Below, piece by piece: positions 23,741 to 35,897 of a stretch of DNA of 64,000 nucleotides. The notes below the pieces were generated by a model. The model was not told the DNA's origin, ran no database searches, and worked only from the letters and a program-made list of their open reading frames with translations. The DNA comes from Omphalotus guepiniiformis (lineage: Eukaryota; Basidiomycota; Agaricomycetes; Agaricales; Omphalotaceae), in NCBI GenBank assembly GCA_028554645.1, contig JAQOOI010000079.1:1550001-1614000 (forward strand). The letters run 5' to 3'. Position 1 is the first letter of the stretch; each line of letters begins with the position of its first letter. The position numbers were made by a program, and so were the translations under genes.

Positions 23741-23800
23741 TAGACTATCGGTAAGTTATGCTCCTTTATAATGGTAAGGCCCTTGGTTCGACTCCCCGTA
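23741..23800 (+). other. tRNA-like fragment or Pol III type 2 promoter (B box)
   Basis: GGTTCGACTCC at 23785-23795 matches the B-box consensus exactly, and TAGACTATCGG at 23741-23751 is a partial A box 44 bp upstream. I could not fold a complete cloverleaf: the T stem and acceptor stem do not pair well. It is more likely a decayed tRNA or a SINE head than a working tRNA gene. Confidence 0.3.
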
Positions 23801-24159
23801 AGTGTAGATAATTTTCAAATGATTCAATAGATAGCTTATGTAATCACAACAATAGAGTACAGTATTTAAATATATAGTGTATATAATAAAGTAGTATAAA
23901 AGCGAATACATACAAGCAACACATATCAGTAAGATACGAAGATGATAAATAAAGAAATGTGTACTACTGTAAATAGACTATAGCGTGTGGGAAACACAGC
24001 ATAGATCGTCGATAATGAATTATTTTTCTTCCCGCCGGTCACACATGACGTCAAATATTCTACCAAATTTAGCTAATATATGGTACAATATATATCACAA
24101 AATATGGGATCAAATATGACACGATATATAGTTCTAATTATGGGACCATTTATGCTGCT

Positions 24160-24262
24160 TCGTTATTCTGATATGGTCATATATGCTAGGGCCGAACCTG
24201 ACGGCCTGATATATGCATATATGGTCATATATTGTCGGACCGGGATTTCCGACATACGTTTT
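24160..24262. repeat. Palindromic AT/GC block
   Basis: Alternating GGTCATATATG-like units and CGG-containing palindromes lie here. Read on the minus strand it contains a 16-bp identity with 15311-15326 (GTATGTCGGAAATCCC). It may be a fragment of a short non-autonomous repeat present twice in the window. Confidence 0.35.
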
Positions 24263-25171
24263 ATCAGGTTTTCTCCTGTTTTACTCGCTGACATCGTTCG
24301 CCAAGGCGCATCAAATTGTGTAACCGCCAGGGGGCGATAAGTAATACTCAACGGTTGCACGGCACATTCCTGTTTCCGAGAACAGCCCTGTATTCAATTC
24401 AGCAAGCAATTAAAGAACTCATAAGTGCGCAGCTCAAGAGAGTCAAAGTTTGGCATCTTACTGTTACTGAAGGTTACTCTGACCTCCAAGTATTCAAATG
24501 GGCGACAAAACTTTGACAACAAATATAATCGTGGAATGGAAATGTCTGCCATGGTTATCAGCCCAGTGGCAAATTGAAGCCGTTCATGATGATGTCAACA
24601 TTCGGCAAGGCATGCACATTACCACCAACAATCATTCATGTGCGTAGCGCCAAAGGGGACCGCGCACAACACTGCCGCCACTGATCAGCGCCCAGCTCTA
24701 GCCATGTCTATGCTACAGACGATACTTGTTATGCCAATCGTGATGTAACGGGATTAATACTACATACCTCGTAGATACAACACCGCAACCCACAGAAGTT
24801 CCAGCTGTCCAGTACTGTACAAGCACTGTAAATCGATAATAAATCACATTTATCACAGGACGAGACAAGCCATTCATGCGGGTCATGAGTTTATCGGTTC
24901 ACCTAGTAGTCGACGCTTGAAAACAAACTTCTCGCAGTGAACATCGCCCATGGAGCTGCCCGCTCACCGCTGTCGAAAACGACATCAAGATTCCGTTTTA
25001 TAGCATGCGTTCATAATAAATCTCCGTCATGAGCCTGAATGAGAAACAGATCACGCAGTTCAGAACAGGAGGCAGCTGCCTCCATAAGGAAGGTCGAAAT
25101 TCCAGATCTTCCTGTCCAACTAGCAATCAATCATCGATGTTAGCACTATTCAAAAGATGATAAAATACGTA

Positions 25172-26487
25172 CTAATAATATTCAGTTGGTCTCAAGATCC
25201 CCCTCTGTCTACACATAGGTAGACGCTTTTGCGACTCCTCCACATTCTTCTTCATCTGGATATAAGCTCCCGATCCTTCGTTTGCTGTTTCGAACCAGGT
25301 TTCAGGCTGGCCGACAACGTTCTCCTCAGCAAATCCTGCGACAACAACAGTGTATCGTATTACGAGGAGAGCGGAGAAGTAATAACTTTGGAGAATTGAA
25401 TCGAGTCTTCCCAAGTCGATCGCGTAGTCCATGAGGTGATGAATAGAGAGGACTTGTAAAGAAGGGGTCGTAGAATTCAGAGAGCGAGTCAGGTGTTCCA
25501 GGAAAGGCACGATTCAAATTCCTGTCGTCGATTTTGAGAGAAAGGTGTTTGAGATTGGGGTTTCTGCTAAAATTTATACGACTGTTGAACTGAGAATCTA
25601 AAGCCATACAGAATCAGTTGTAGGATATCCATGAATTGGACAAACCGAAATCAATCTCGCCATTCTTCAATCCAGATGTTTCTATATGCAACGCAACTTG
25701 CTCTAACGACGAACCAGCCGCGGACAAGAGTCGTCCTATGGCTGCTGTACACTCGACTTGCATATCACGGAAGATAAAAAGTGCGCTCGGAAATCGCGCA
25801 AAGAGGTACACAACTGCAACACGGAGAAGAGCGGAACATGCTTTCTGTCAACGTTCCTGATCCAGATTGTGTGCAAATTGTGGGGAAGGTGGTAGGACGA
25901 CAGGCTCGTGCTTTCATCCACCGTAGGATCACGACCGTCCACTCTCAACACCTCTAACCTCGGAAAAGAACAGAGGAAATGTAGAAAATCGTCGCTACTT
26001 CGAAACTGGACATTCCAAAGTCGTAACTCTTTCAGAGATTTGAAATCGGTAAACAGTGTTTCTTTGGCCTCGAGGCTAAGACTTCCCCACTCTAAACATT
26101 CTAATTGCATGCTTCGTAGCCGGTGAAACATCGACCCCAAAGACCGCCCATTCGAGCCATCCGATAAGTCAGGATTACTCCGCCTCCACCTTAATAGCTT
26201 GTCCAAACGCTGGAAGGTTGTGGAACTGCAGGTTAGTTGATGCAGTCCATTCACGAACGTTCCTACACGCATACGGAAGCGTGGAGTAAGGGGAGTTGAG
26301 AAGATGAAGAAAGGGGTCAACAGCATTGTGGTATAGCATGAATTTGTTATCTGGGAAGAGATGAAATTCGGGTTTGGGGGACAAATGCACGAGAGACGAG
26401 GGCGAGAGAATGAAGCGTTTCTCTGTCGGACTTGCATTCGTCAATTATTATAGAAAGCAGTTCGATTGGAAGCATAGAGAACGACAT
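25172..26487 (-). pseudogene. F-box-like / leucine-rich family gene with frameshifts
   Basis: Agaricomycetes carry many genes of this type. The N-terminus MSFSMLPIELLSIIIDE with LHSLALVSRAFVPQTR is F-box-like. LRR-like pieces follow: FKSLKELRLWNVQF, FLHFLCSFPRLEVLRVDG, NPNLKHLSLKIDDRNLNRAF and LQVLSIHHLMDYAIDLGRLD, ending near PMCRQRGILR. The pieces lie in different frames with switches near 26360, 26215 and 25505. I see no intron that explains all of them, so I call it a pseudogene. Some switches could still be introns missed by eye. In intact relatives such proteins are usually presumed substrate adaptors of SCF ubiquitin ligases. Confidence 0.5.
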
Positions 26488-26580
26488 GATAAAAGTCACT
26501 GAATGAGTAAGTAAGTGAGCGACGCTTGCTCAGTGTCATACAAATAATAGTACATTTACATTCGTCTAAGGTGCCTCAAG

Positions 26581-29477
26581 CTACAGGCTGCTTCTGATAC
26601 TGCCAGTCGTCGCAGTGTTCCCTAGCTCATATGTGGCACTTACACCCTTGATACCGAGTTCCTGCGCAATAATAATGGCAGCTTTCTCTCTGGCATTGAA
26701 ATCAAGTATCAGCTTAGTTATCTACTATCGCTCTGAGAACTTGATAAAGACAGACCCTATGATTAGAGCAGTGTTGTATGTATTGGCGCATACATTCAAT
26801 GGTGCAATGCTCATGTCTTGCATTATAGAAAGTTCAATCATGAGAGATTGTGCCAATGGAACAGAGGGAAATGCCTCACCAGCGACTTTGAGGTTACTGA
26901 CACCGTAGACATTCAAGTTGGAATCAACGACTCCCCCTGCTTCCCTTGGTTTCATCGAGCATGTCCCTAGCTGCACTTTCACTGCATTAACATGAAGATG
27001 CGATGACAATGTATTTCAGAGATATTCACTGAATGCCAAGTCGTTTGCACTAGCATGGAAATCAGCTTATATGTCATTGCCAACTACTTACACACTTCTC
27101 ACCTTTCCTTCGAGTATATTCGTCAATCTTCTCATCATCTTCCTTCGTATAAGTAATTGTGGGGGCTGAAACATCGACTGGACCTGAAGCATGAGGGACG
27201 GCAGCAGCGGCACTATCGGGAGAGAAAGCTGGATGTCCTGGTAGTAACTCTCCTCGGTAACAAGACATCCGTCTGGCCAGCTCGCGTGCATGTTTGTAGC
27301 ACCATCGGAGAACCGCCACGTCAGCATAACTGTGAAATGTGAGTAACATAGGCTGTCAAGGATGAACATCGACTTGCTCTTCTAGATAACCAGGATCGAA
27401 ATCCAAGGGTGCATAAGGGTCAGTTCCCGAGCGAATGTGCACATGGCCTCGGGCGAGAGGATATGCCTAGAGGAAATATTAAGGAGAGTGGCGATCTATG
27501 GGATATATCGCCGTACATTAAAGTATGCCAAGGTGAACACCTTTTGGCAAGGATCATGCGGCAAGAATGATAAGTTTCTTGAACAACTCTCCGTGAATTG
27601 ACCATAGAGGCGATTATTTCTGTAGGACTCACGTAGCGCAAGCAATAAGAAGGGCAACTGGCTTGTCAGGAGCTGGAACAAAGAAGTCTTTCCATCGCTT
27701 CTCAAACCCAGATCCCAGCTCCTTCAGGTCCTGAGTGTTGGGTCGCATCTTGACCCCTGCATCTGCAGAGCTGGTCGATAGAATTGTTGTCTAAGGTCTA
27801 AATGCCAGTAAAGAAGAGACACAATACTCAACTTGTGGGCTAAATTGCCAGTACCGTCCTTCTGCCATTGAGTAAGATGCGCTGGAGTCAGGTATCAAAC
27901 AAACATGTTCATGCTTGGAGCCCAACCGAACAAACCTTTAATAGCCGTTTCCTGACCGCTGAAAATATCATCCAAAGAGTCCGCAGTTTCGTCCGCAACG
28001 AAAGCGGCATTAACCATGTTATGATCTATTCCGGGAGCAGCAAACAGGTTCAATATCTTATGTTTCGCCAGCGTGTAGCATATCAGCACCACTGATCGTT
28101 ATAGTTCTCTCCGACACCAGAGAGATCCACTACCTGCTTAATACCCTTCGCGGAGAGAAGCAGCGGCGCCCCTATACCTGATCTGTGACACAATCTGAGG
28201 ATGTGGTTTCTGCAATAAAGAGTCAGTCAAATTGCGTCATACCTTTCTAGTATTGCTGGAGAACCAAAAGCTCCACTAGAGACTACAACGAGATGAGAAG
28301 CGAAGGCTCTCAACAGGACTTGGGTAGCACTCGAATGTCGGCTCTCGTCGGCGATGTACTCGACGCCAACCGCGCGCTTATCCCTGTGACGAGTGGTCAG
28401 CTAGAGCATGTGCATTGATAGTAGTCAAGTACTCGATAATGACACGGACAACCCGATGTCCAACTAAGACGCTCAAATTATCGTGACCTTGGTCATAGAT
28501 GAAATGATGAGCTGTATCGGATCGTTTTCCGGTCTTTGCATCTATGTATCTAGATGGTAACATCATTGAGATTGAGTTGAGTCGGAGATTAGGAAAAATG
28601 TACTTGTACCAGGGCTGAATATTCCAGTCAGTATCCCGAGCTGAAAGGGTAAAGAAGCGACTGACCCCATAGGAATCACAGTCTGAAGTTTTGAAATCGT
28701 TGAAATCGACTGTCACTTTTCGGCCTTTGTCATATTTGGATGCGGCTTGCAGAAATTCTTGACCTATGTTTGTGTCCTTGCCACCACGAGAAATCTTGAT
28801 CGGACCTGCCAGTCCATGCGAAGAGTCGGGGCCTGTTTCCACACCTTCGGCTTGAAAGGTCTCCACCTTTCGAGTTCCATATGACACAGGGAAATATTCG
28901 AAAGCTCATTGCAAAACGTACCTTTCGAGCAAGCGGAATCAAGTCTTTCGAGCCCCAGCCGGGGTTCCCAAACTTTTCCCAATCGTCGTAGTCTGAGGCG
29001 GAGGCTCGGGTATACATTACAACTAAGGCAAGACACTTAGTTTACCTAGGTCAAGCGGGAAAGAATAATAGACGTACAATTGACACTCGATCCTCCGCCT
29101 AAACAACGACCTGCATGTACAACAGCAGCTCGTCCTCCCAGGGCTTGACTAAGTGGGCCTGTATGATGAGAAAATGTCTTCCCCTGGGTCAAGTTATGCA
29201 TATATCGAGCTGGTTGGACATGATAGTCGACGTTGCGAGTGTGGGGTCCGGTCTCTATGATCTGTCTCTGATAATTAGCATCACTAAATGAGTTCAGCTG
29301 CACGAGAATAAACTTGCCAAGATCCTCAAGGATGGATCGGCTTGCGCAAGGCGACCCGCAGTGACACAAGCAGTGGTGCCTCCTGAAAGTTCAATGTTGC
29401 GAGACTGGTCAGATATACATCTAAACACATATCTAACCTCCGGCAAAAATGATGTCGTATACACCTGTTTCACTCAT
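26581..29477 (-). pseudogene. Alcohol oxidase-like GMC oxidoreductase, copy 1 (probably damaged)
   Basis: FAD enzyme of the GMC superfamily (AA3_3-like alcohol/methanol oxidase), expected to oxidise short alcohols to aldehydes with release of H2O2. The first exon gives YDIIFAGGGTTACVTAGRLA, the ADP-binding fold. Then come AGRCLGGGSSVNFVMYTRAS, DYDDWEKFGNPGWGSKDLIP, DAKTGKRSDTAHHFIYDQG, GAFGSPAILERSGIGAPLLL, VVDLSGVGENYND and the C-terminal NVYGVSNLKVA and SIAPLNVCANTYNTALIIG. About a dozen introns are needed. One, 29317-29262, is GC-AG. Lesions: the donor after GENYN reads AT at 28096-28095 where copy 2 has GT, and no acceptor fits before the SIDxxxxKMRPN block near 27760, where an inserted stretch breaks the frame. 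Probably inactive, though some breaks may be modelling limits. Confidence 0.7.
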
Positions 29478-31103
29478 ACTACAAGCAGGCTTTAGATCTG
29501 AGAGGAGCTAGAGGTAAGCGATCTGAGAACAGTTCGAGCGAGAGTATAAGGCGAACTTTTATGACCAGACCCATTGCGATTTAGACGGAGGGAGACATTG
29601 TCCGAATAGCGAACAAAAAGGCTAGTGCGCTGCGAGATGTCAACGTTCAACCTCTGTTCGATCTCGATCCATCACAATAGCGTCTCATGGTCCTTTGAAT
29701 AGGTGCTCACGAATATGGAGATGACAGCAGTGTTACAGGCCTTCGGTCCGTAGTGCAAAGTCGAGAATCGTATTGCCAAAGAACAATACGCAACTCGAAC
29801 GTTCTTTGCCAGCAGGGCTGAGGGGATGGAGAGCAGCTTGCGAAGTTTCACGACTCAATGAGCAGAATTAGAAAATGAATTACTTGACCCCTCCTATGGG
29901 CAAAATGTGTCTGAAATCATCCAAATACAGAGTCGAACACGCACTTTGAACTTGGATAAGAAGCATTTACATAACCCTCAGAAGTTTAGGCGGTCAGATA
30001 TAGAAATTATCCCAGTTTGCAGCAGTAGTTCTGACAGAGGCCATTGAGATCGATGCAGTGTATATTCTGATGTCCCAATCCCTCGACACCAAAGAAAAGT
30101 GCTGCGCTGTTTTGGGCTTCATCCTATAGCGATGATACTATCAGGCTCGCGATGGGCCCGCTTCGTTGCAAGCCTGAAGATGGGAGGACGTTAAAGGCTG
30201 CGGCTTGCTGATCCCTGTAGTGCCGTGACCTAAACAGAAACATCGACAGGGTTGATCCCGAACAGGGCAATACCATACCTGAGGGCTCTTAACGTCGGCG
30301 TTTTGAACTTCTGGTCTTATTTTCAGCGGTAGTATCTGGAGATAGAGGAAGTCAATAGGTAGTATTCGGCATTTTCGGGCTGATAACGCGCACCACGATT
30401 ACGCTTCAACGATGAAATCTTGAGAGCTTGAGCTAAAAGGGTCTACTGACGCGACTGGTGGAGCATCGTCGTCTCTTTTGAACGGACGAAGTGATGTCGT
30501 GTCAAATTGAACGTCGAGCCCCTCTTTTCATAGATTACAATAGGAGAGCGACGCCGTTGCAGTATCTCGTAACACGACTTCCTGGAGCTTCCTGGTCGAC
30601 ATTCGGAGCAGGGGACAAAAAACTCGTGGTCAGTATCTAGAAGAGCATGTTTTTCCGGAAATCGTTCTGACCGCCAATTGGAGTCGTTCTGAGCATCGCA
30701 TACATACTCTGCGTATTCTTCAACTGCTCCTCACTCTCTGTGTCAGAGCTTTTAGGCTTGGAGCGAAGAAGAAATATTAAGAAGACAAAAATCGCGGGTG
30801 CCAGGGCCGCTGAAGAAAAAAGGCGCCGAGTTCCGCGTTCGATCCGCACTCCTGTCATTACACGACCCAATGCTTCCTGATACATAGTGTGGTTCTATGC
30901 AGTGTTGTGAGATATCGAGCGAAGTAGTATGTATAGATTCATCTCTCTTTTCTGGAATCTGTGGCAGATTATAGCATTTCTATCGAGGCTAGTATTGTAT
31001 AGAATGAGCATTATATATCGTTCTCTTGCCTTGTACTGTTGTAAGAAATCCAAGTAACATCCTTGTCAGCGCCTCTTGTCTAGTTCATCTGTCTCGCCAC
31101 CGT
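29478..31103. other. Intergenic region
   Basis: About 1.6 kb between the alcohol oxidase start and the PC-esterase stop. A minus-strand 82-codon frame at 30637-30885 has one hydrophobic stretch but no other support. Nothing else recognised. Confidence 0.5.
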
Positions 31104-32744
31104 CTATGTTTCTTGGGGTGCCCTTACCTCCCCAAGGAGAAACAGCCTATGATACAGCTGTTGTGTCCACTCTGGGTATATTGTCGCTACGCAATCTATG
31201 GAAGATTCAAGGTCAGTATGATTCGGTCATAACGATGGACGGCGAGGCAAAAATACACTACTCACAATGTAAGCAATCCTTCCCAGGTTCAAAATGCGCT
31301 TCTGGTCTTTGTAACGTCATCCCCCAAATATCAAGAAAGTGCCACCGCTGCCTCCTGTTTTCCTTTACACTCTCCTCAGCCAACATCTTCACTTTCTCTT
31401 TCCAAAACCCGTTGTACGTCTCAAACAGATCCCAATCCCATCTACCTTTGATTCTCCGCCAGTTGAGATCCAGGCCTTCGACAAGCTTCTCGAATAGGTT
31501 TGCTTCGCCAGCTTGTGCGGACCTGAGGTCGGGGTAGGGCGACGTGTGAGTTTCGCACTGTGGATGCGGAGGTGAGGTGGAACGGTAGAAGATGAGTGCG
31601 CGTGAGATAGGTTTTAAGCGGGTAGTTAATAGGTCCATCTGTACTACACTGATGAGCAGCAGTAGATCGGGAAAGAGATGAAGAGGCGTACCATCCTTCC
31701 GTACACAGCACTAATGTCCTCTTTTTCCTGCTCGTAGGTTGACCGCGGGATAGGTAGTCGACCTCGAGACCAATGAGGTGAATCCGTTAGTCATTGAATG
31801 GAAGGCATGCGCAAATGAAAGATATCTACATGAGGGCCCGTATTGAACAGGAAAATCGTATCCTTTTGCACCGTCTCCTCTTCCCCCGGTTCAGGCTTGG
31901 CTAGTTCTGCCAATAAATCTGGTAGCCCAAGCACGTAAGGATGGACCTTCTCCGAGAACGGCCACTCATATCCCTCCGGTGCATTCGATATCCTCATAAT
32001 ATCCTCCGGTGGCAAAATCATATGATCCTCAACAAAAGTGAAAAAAGGCCGTTTCAACCGCGACGGAGGTACACCCGACCTCTCAAGGATCACTTTTGTC
32101 ATTAGCGACCCAGGTCGGAGAACGTGGTGGGTCGTGTGGTTGTAGTTGGGATTGGGAGGGTACCCGTCGTGATAGATGCCTTTTTGAGATAGATACAGGA
32201 ACAAGTTGTCGTGGTGTTGTCGACTTAATGAGTCCCCGAACATGACTAGCCCACCGGGGCTCTGTACGAGACGCACGACAAAGTCCACCGGGTCGAAAGA
32301 TACGAGTGCGCCTCGGGAGGGTTGCCACTCCCAATTTGCGAGCTCAACTAATCGTTGGCCTTGAAGTGTCTTCTTCAAACCCTCGTCCTCGATGCCAGAG
32401 TCGTTAAAAACGTTACAGCCTGGCCACACAAAGCCATTACTATGTCGGTTCATAGCTCGATACTGCTCGTAAGTTTTGTATAAGGGCTTCGGAACCCAGT
32501 GCCCTCTGCCACATTCGTCTTCTTGAGCCCAAGGAGAGACGTGAATAGCCTCTTGAACGTTGGGAGCTTCGTTGAACGTTTCTGGCGGCGAGCTCGGTGA
32601 AATGAGGCTCTGCGCTAAGTTGAGTTGGTGCCAGTTTATCTGGTAATCCTCTCCTAGGTAGAGAAGCGACCATGAGGCAAAAATTATGAGTAGAAGGAAT
32701 ACAATACGCCGACCACGTCGAGATACAGCATAACCCCATAACAT
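31104..32744 (-). CDS. PC-esterase / SGNH-fold type II membrane protein
   Basis: Predicted 486-residue protein of the PC-esterase (PMR5/TBL, CAS1-related) group, thought to move or remove acyl groups on glycans in the secretory pathway. A basic start and one helix (IVFLLLIIFASWSLLYLG) make it a type II Golgi/ER protein. The lumenal part shows CGRGHWVPKPLY, the catalytic-Ser motif VMFGDSLSRQHHDNLFLYLS, FNTGPHW, a YRSTSPPHPQCE block, FLDIWGMTLQRPEAH and the C-terminal PGKDCLHYC. Exons: 32744-31830, 31772-31692, 31638-31266 and 31195-31104, in perfect phase. Odd point: the first intron (31829-31773) runs GT...AT instead of GT...AG, inside a CCTCAT direct repeat. Either splicing is non-canonical, the acceptor is mutated, or there is a base error. 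Confidence 0.8.
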
Positions 32745-32962
32745 GGCGGCCTGAGATGAGAATAAAAATTCCGCAATTTTGCCATGCTATAAAGTAGTGA
32801 CAGGCGTCAAGACTCATCCGCCCTTTCCGCTATATTACTTATTCAGATTCTCTCCATTCTTCGCGTGGTAGAAACAATAAGACTCCGATTCACGAAATCC
32901 GTGATATGACATTCTTCCTATTATCTACTCTGTGTGTTTCGACAATATCTCTCAACTCAAAG

Positions 32963-34573
32963 CTACCCATTCCTCTCTCTCAACCTTTCGCAAACCCAAT
33001 CGAATCTCGACTTTACATCCGTCAAGTACTCCTTAGTGTTCCTATCTGTCATCCGACCCTGTGGCACATCGAGGGTGAATGACGGAGCGTACATTGGGAA
33101 ACCCGCATGCCAAGTGTCATCTGGGATAGGAGTTGAGAGAGGGAGGGGGTTTTCAAGCTATTGAGAAATGGGTAAGCAGCGGCAGGAGACGAAAGCCAAG
33201 TTGACCTATAGAAAGGAAAGCTAAAGAGGCTTACTATGATTGAAGTAAGATATGCCCAAGCTCTCGCTGCGTTCGGTAAGTTGTATCCTCCTCCACCAAG
33301 AAATAGTTTCTTTCCGTTCCACCCTTTCAACCCTTTCTTCTTGGATCCAACAATCCGCTCTATACACCATCCAAGTGACCCCTCTCCAGGTTCATGCCCT
33401 TCTTCACTCAGGGTGCCACCTAAACTCCAGTTGAATACTTTACATTTCTCATCCCCGGCAAGCCCATCAACGCCACATTGAACGACGATACAATCCGGGT
33501 CAAAGGCGTCCTTGACTTGTTCAATCAGAGGCCAGATTGAGGCGAACGTTTGATCTGAGGCACCAGAATGAAGAGGAAGAGAAAGTGTATAGGCATCGTC
33601 CGCGGAGGAGGAGGAGGAGGAGGAGGAGGTAGATGGAGGCGACTGCGGGAGGCCTGAGAGCTCAGATGCAGGAAAGAAACCAGGGGAGGCGTGGTGAACG
33701 CTAAGAGTCTATATCGAAGAAAATTCTGAGGCGAACGATCGCAGAATTAGAAAGGACTTACCAGTACTTGCCCCGAAGACTTACCACCAGGCGAGTAAAA
33801 CGCATGAGAGACTCCGTCAGAGAAATGCACATCCAGGTCCAAGTACATCACACGGGGTTTTCTATGAACCGCATCGTTCCTGATGCTTGCTACTTCAGAT
33901 GGAAAAGGTGAGGACGATGATATCGAAGACCGGATTGCTCTCTTGAGGTACAGAACTGCAAGAACGCAGTCAGCAACGTAACAGAATCCGGATGCGCGGG
34001 ATTTTTGAGTGTGATGTCTATTATGAACCACAGAATGTGTATCAGTGTCAGCAATTTCGGTAGATAGGGAATTAAGGAAAGAAGACGGTCCGAACCTTCC
34101 ACCTTCCCAGTTAATTGCAACCTCGGCCGATCCAGAACTTAGGGCATTCGCAGCCGTAAGTGTAGCACCCGCGACAAGCCGCACGTACTCTGCAAGACCA
34201 GGAAATCTCGGACAGTCGTCTTCTAAGCCAAAACTTGCATCGCGGTCCAGTTCCTGAGGTACCTCGCTGAGGTGATCAAGGCCTAAGACGCAATTGAGAT
34301 AATCCTGACTGTGGTACGCCAGAAGGTCCTTGTCCGTCGCAATTGATGGTTTCACAAGTTGTATCCGTTTAGTATCAGAGAATTCTTGAGAGAACAGATT
34401 GAGAGAATGGATGAGAGAGTGAACTAGAAGCGATCTTCCTGGATGGCAAGGGATACGAGACGAGCACTTTTCAGGTTCAAGTTGTGAGAATTTGAGATGG
34501 AAATTGCGAGATGCTGCAGTAAGTAGAAATTTACTTTCATTAAATCTTGGGATACGACGTATACCACGTCCAT
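32963..34573 (-). CDS. Class I histone deacetylase (HDAC8/Hos1-like)
   Basis: Zn-dependent lysine deacetylase, presumably nuclear, removing acetyl groups from histone tails. Five exons give 444 residues: 34573-34535, 34466-34096, 34017-33762, 33708-33235 and 33157-32963. Key stretches: MDVVYVVSQDLMK; HPGRSLLVHSLIHSLNLF; the active-site NWEGGRHHTQKSRASGFCYV with the paired His; MYLDLDVHFSDGVSHAFY with the metal-binding Asp and His; DCIVVQCGVDGLAGDE; and LGGGGYNLPNAARAWAY with the catalytic Tyr. Three Ser/Pro-rich insertions lengthen the domain compared with human HDAC8 (377 residues): one after LYLKRA, one before DDAYTLSLPLH, and one in the loop before KKLFLGGGGY. The last exon holds IPDDTWHAGFPMYAPSF. 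The small first exon is supported by both motif and phase. Confidence 0.9.
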
Positions 34574-35897
34574 CTCAGACTTGATGAATAACGTTCTGTA
34601 AAGGAAACTGTCCGAGTCTCTGTGCTTACTCAGTTAAGCGCTCGCCATCACGTCACGTGAAACTCATGCTTTATGCGCCGTATCTCAACTTCACTCTTAA
34701 AATTCCACTTAGGGTGGACCGCATTCAAATTGGCACCTATCCTAGCATAAGTATGATACGAAGTTCATTTGGCAGGCCCCCAAAAGACCCCGAGCTTCAT
34801 CTTAAATGGGCTTGCGTAACGATGCGTTGATACAGGTGAACCGTGACTGATTGGCTTCGTATAGGAGCGCTGGAGCACTGGCATCTATGTAAAGGGATCG
34901 ACGTCTATGGTAAAACATCAGATTATTCTGATTCGAGAAAAAAGGTGTTGTTGCTGTGGCCTATAAGATTCAGAGAGATCGTCAGAGATGGTAATTGCCT
35001 AGCGGCAGCGAGTCAAAGGCTGAGCAGGCGTCAAGAAATTATGAAATTCAGTGGACATTGCACGTCGATAGAGCTTCGGATTACATGTAAGTAAGTACTG
35101 GCGGAGTTCTGAGCATTCATGATTTCAAATTGACGCGATAACATTAGCTATGGGCTGGGATTATGTACTTACATGGAAGTTTCTGAAGTCGAATTATCAC
35201 CTCAGTTGAGTGTACACTTTGCCATATAATCGGGGCCTCCTTTGACCGTGTTTTCCAAATTGTAGTTCTGCGAACGTTACTGGTGTCGCTGGAATCACTA
35301 GAAGGCAATAAGACTGGAACGGTTGATACTTACTAAGGAATATTGAGGGGAAGTAAAGCCTGATTCTACGACGATTACCAGATTTACGATGAGGCCAGGC
35401 ATTGCAATAGTTGACCGCAATACTTTGTCCAAGACGAGAACGTCTGGTATCTCCAGTCTCGCGTCAGCCCAGACGCGTCGTGCCGAAGGAATTAAATTAC
35501 TCGGCATCAGTTCGGCATAGGTCCAACGATTCATGTCTTGTACTAGACCGGACGAGTCCCCAACGAGTGTCCTCCACGAAGGATGCCCGTATATCGATGG
35601 CATGTGAAAACGACTACAAGATACTCATTCAATAAATCACCTTCAAACTGCAAACGAGAACGAGAAGACACTGGAAGACATCGCTAGAATTTCTTCAAAG
35701 GTATCCGGCAAGGTTTTAGAGTTGAATGATGAAGCAAAAAAGATAAGGGCGCATGCTGTCGTGGGTGTAAATTGGCGCCTGCCCAATTCGGAGATTATTC
35801 ACACGCTTAGAATCACATGAAAACAGGATCCTTGGATTGAAAAAGGCGTGCTGCAAACGCGCTCGTCATTACCTTTCCTTCCACCACCACCACCACC
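34574..35897. other. Intergenic region upstream of HDAC and perilipin
   Basis: Divergent promoter region of about 1.3 kb. No conserved coding sequence seen; a 100-codon minus-strand frame at 35298-35603 resembles nothing I know. CACCA repeats directly precede the perilipin ATG at 35898. Confidence 0.5.

Larger units (their letters stand above)
23466..25171. other. Gene-free, partly AT-rich region
   Basis: Contains a tRNA-like B box near 23790, AT-rich DNA from about 23800 to 24150, a palindromic TATATGGTCATATAT-type block at 24160-24260, and about 900 bp of unremarkable sequence. No coding region supported. Confidence 0.55.

Noticed and set aside
23785..23795. Functional tRNA gene
   Set aside because: Only the B box is good; the T stem, anticodon stem and acceptor stem do not pair into a cloverleaf.
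30637..30885. 82-codon minus-strand frame with one hydrophobic stretch
   Set aside because: No homology I recognise, no promoter or neighbour support; kept only as a remark in the intergenic region.
31442..31711. 89-codon frame inside the PC-esterase gene as an alternative exon
   Set aside because: Reading this frame loses the CETHTSP, LDIWGM and DCLHYC motifs that the other frame keeps.
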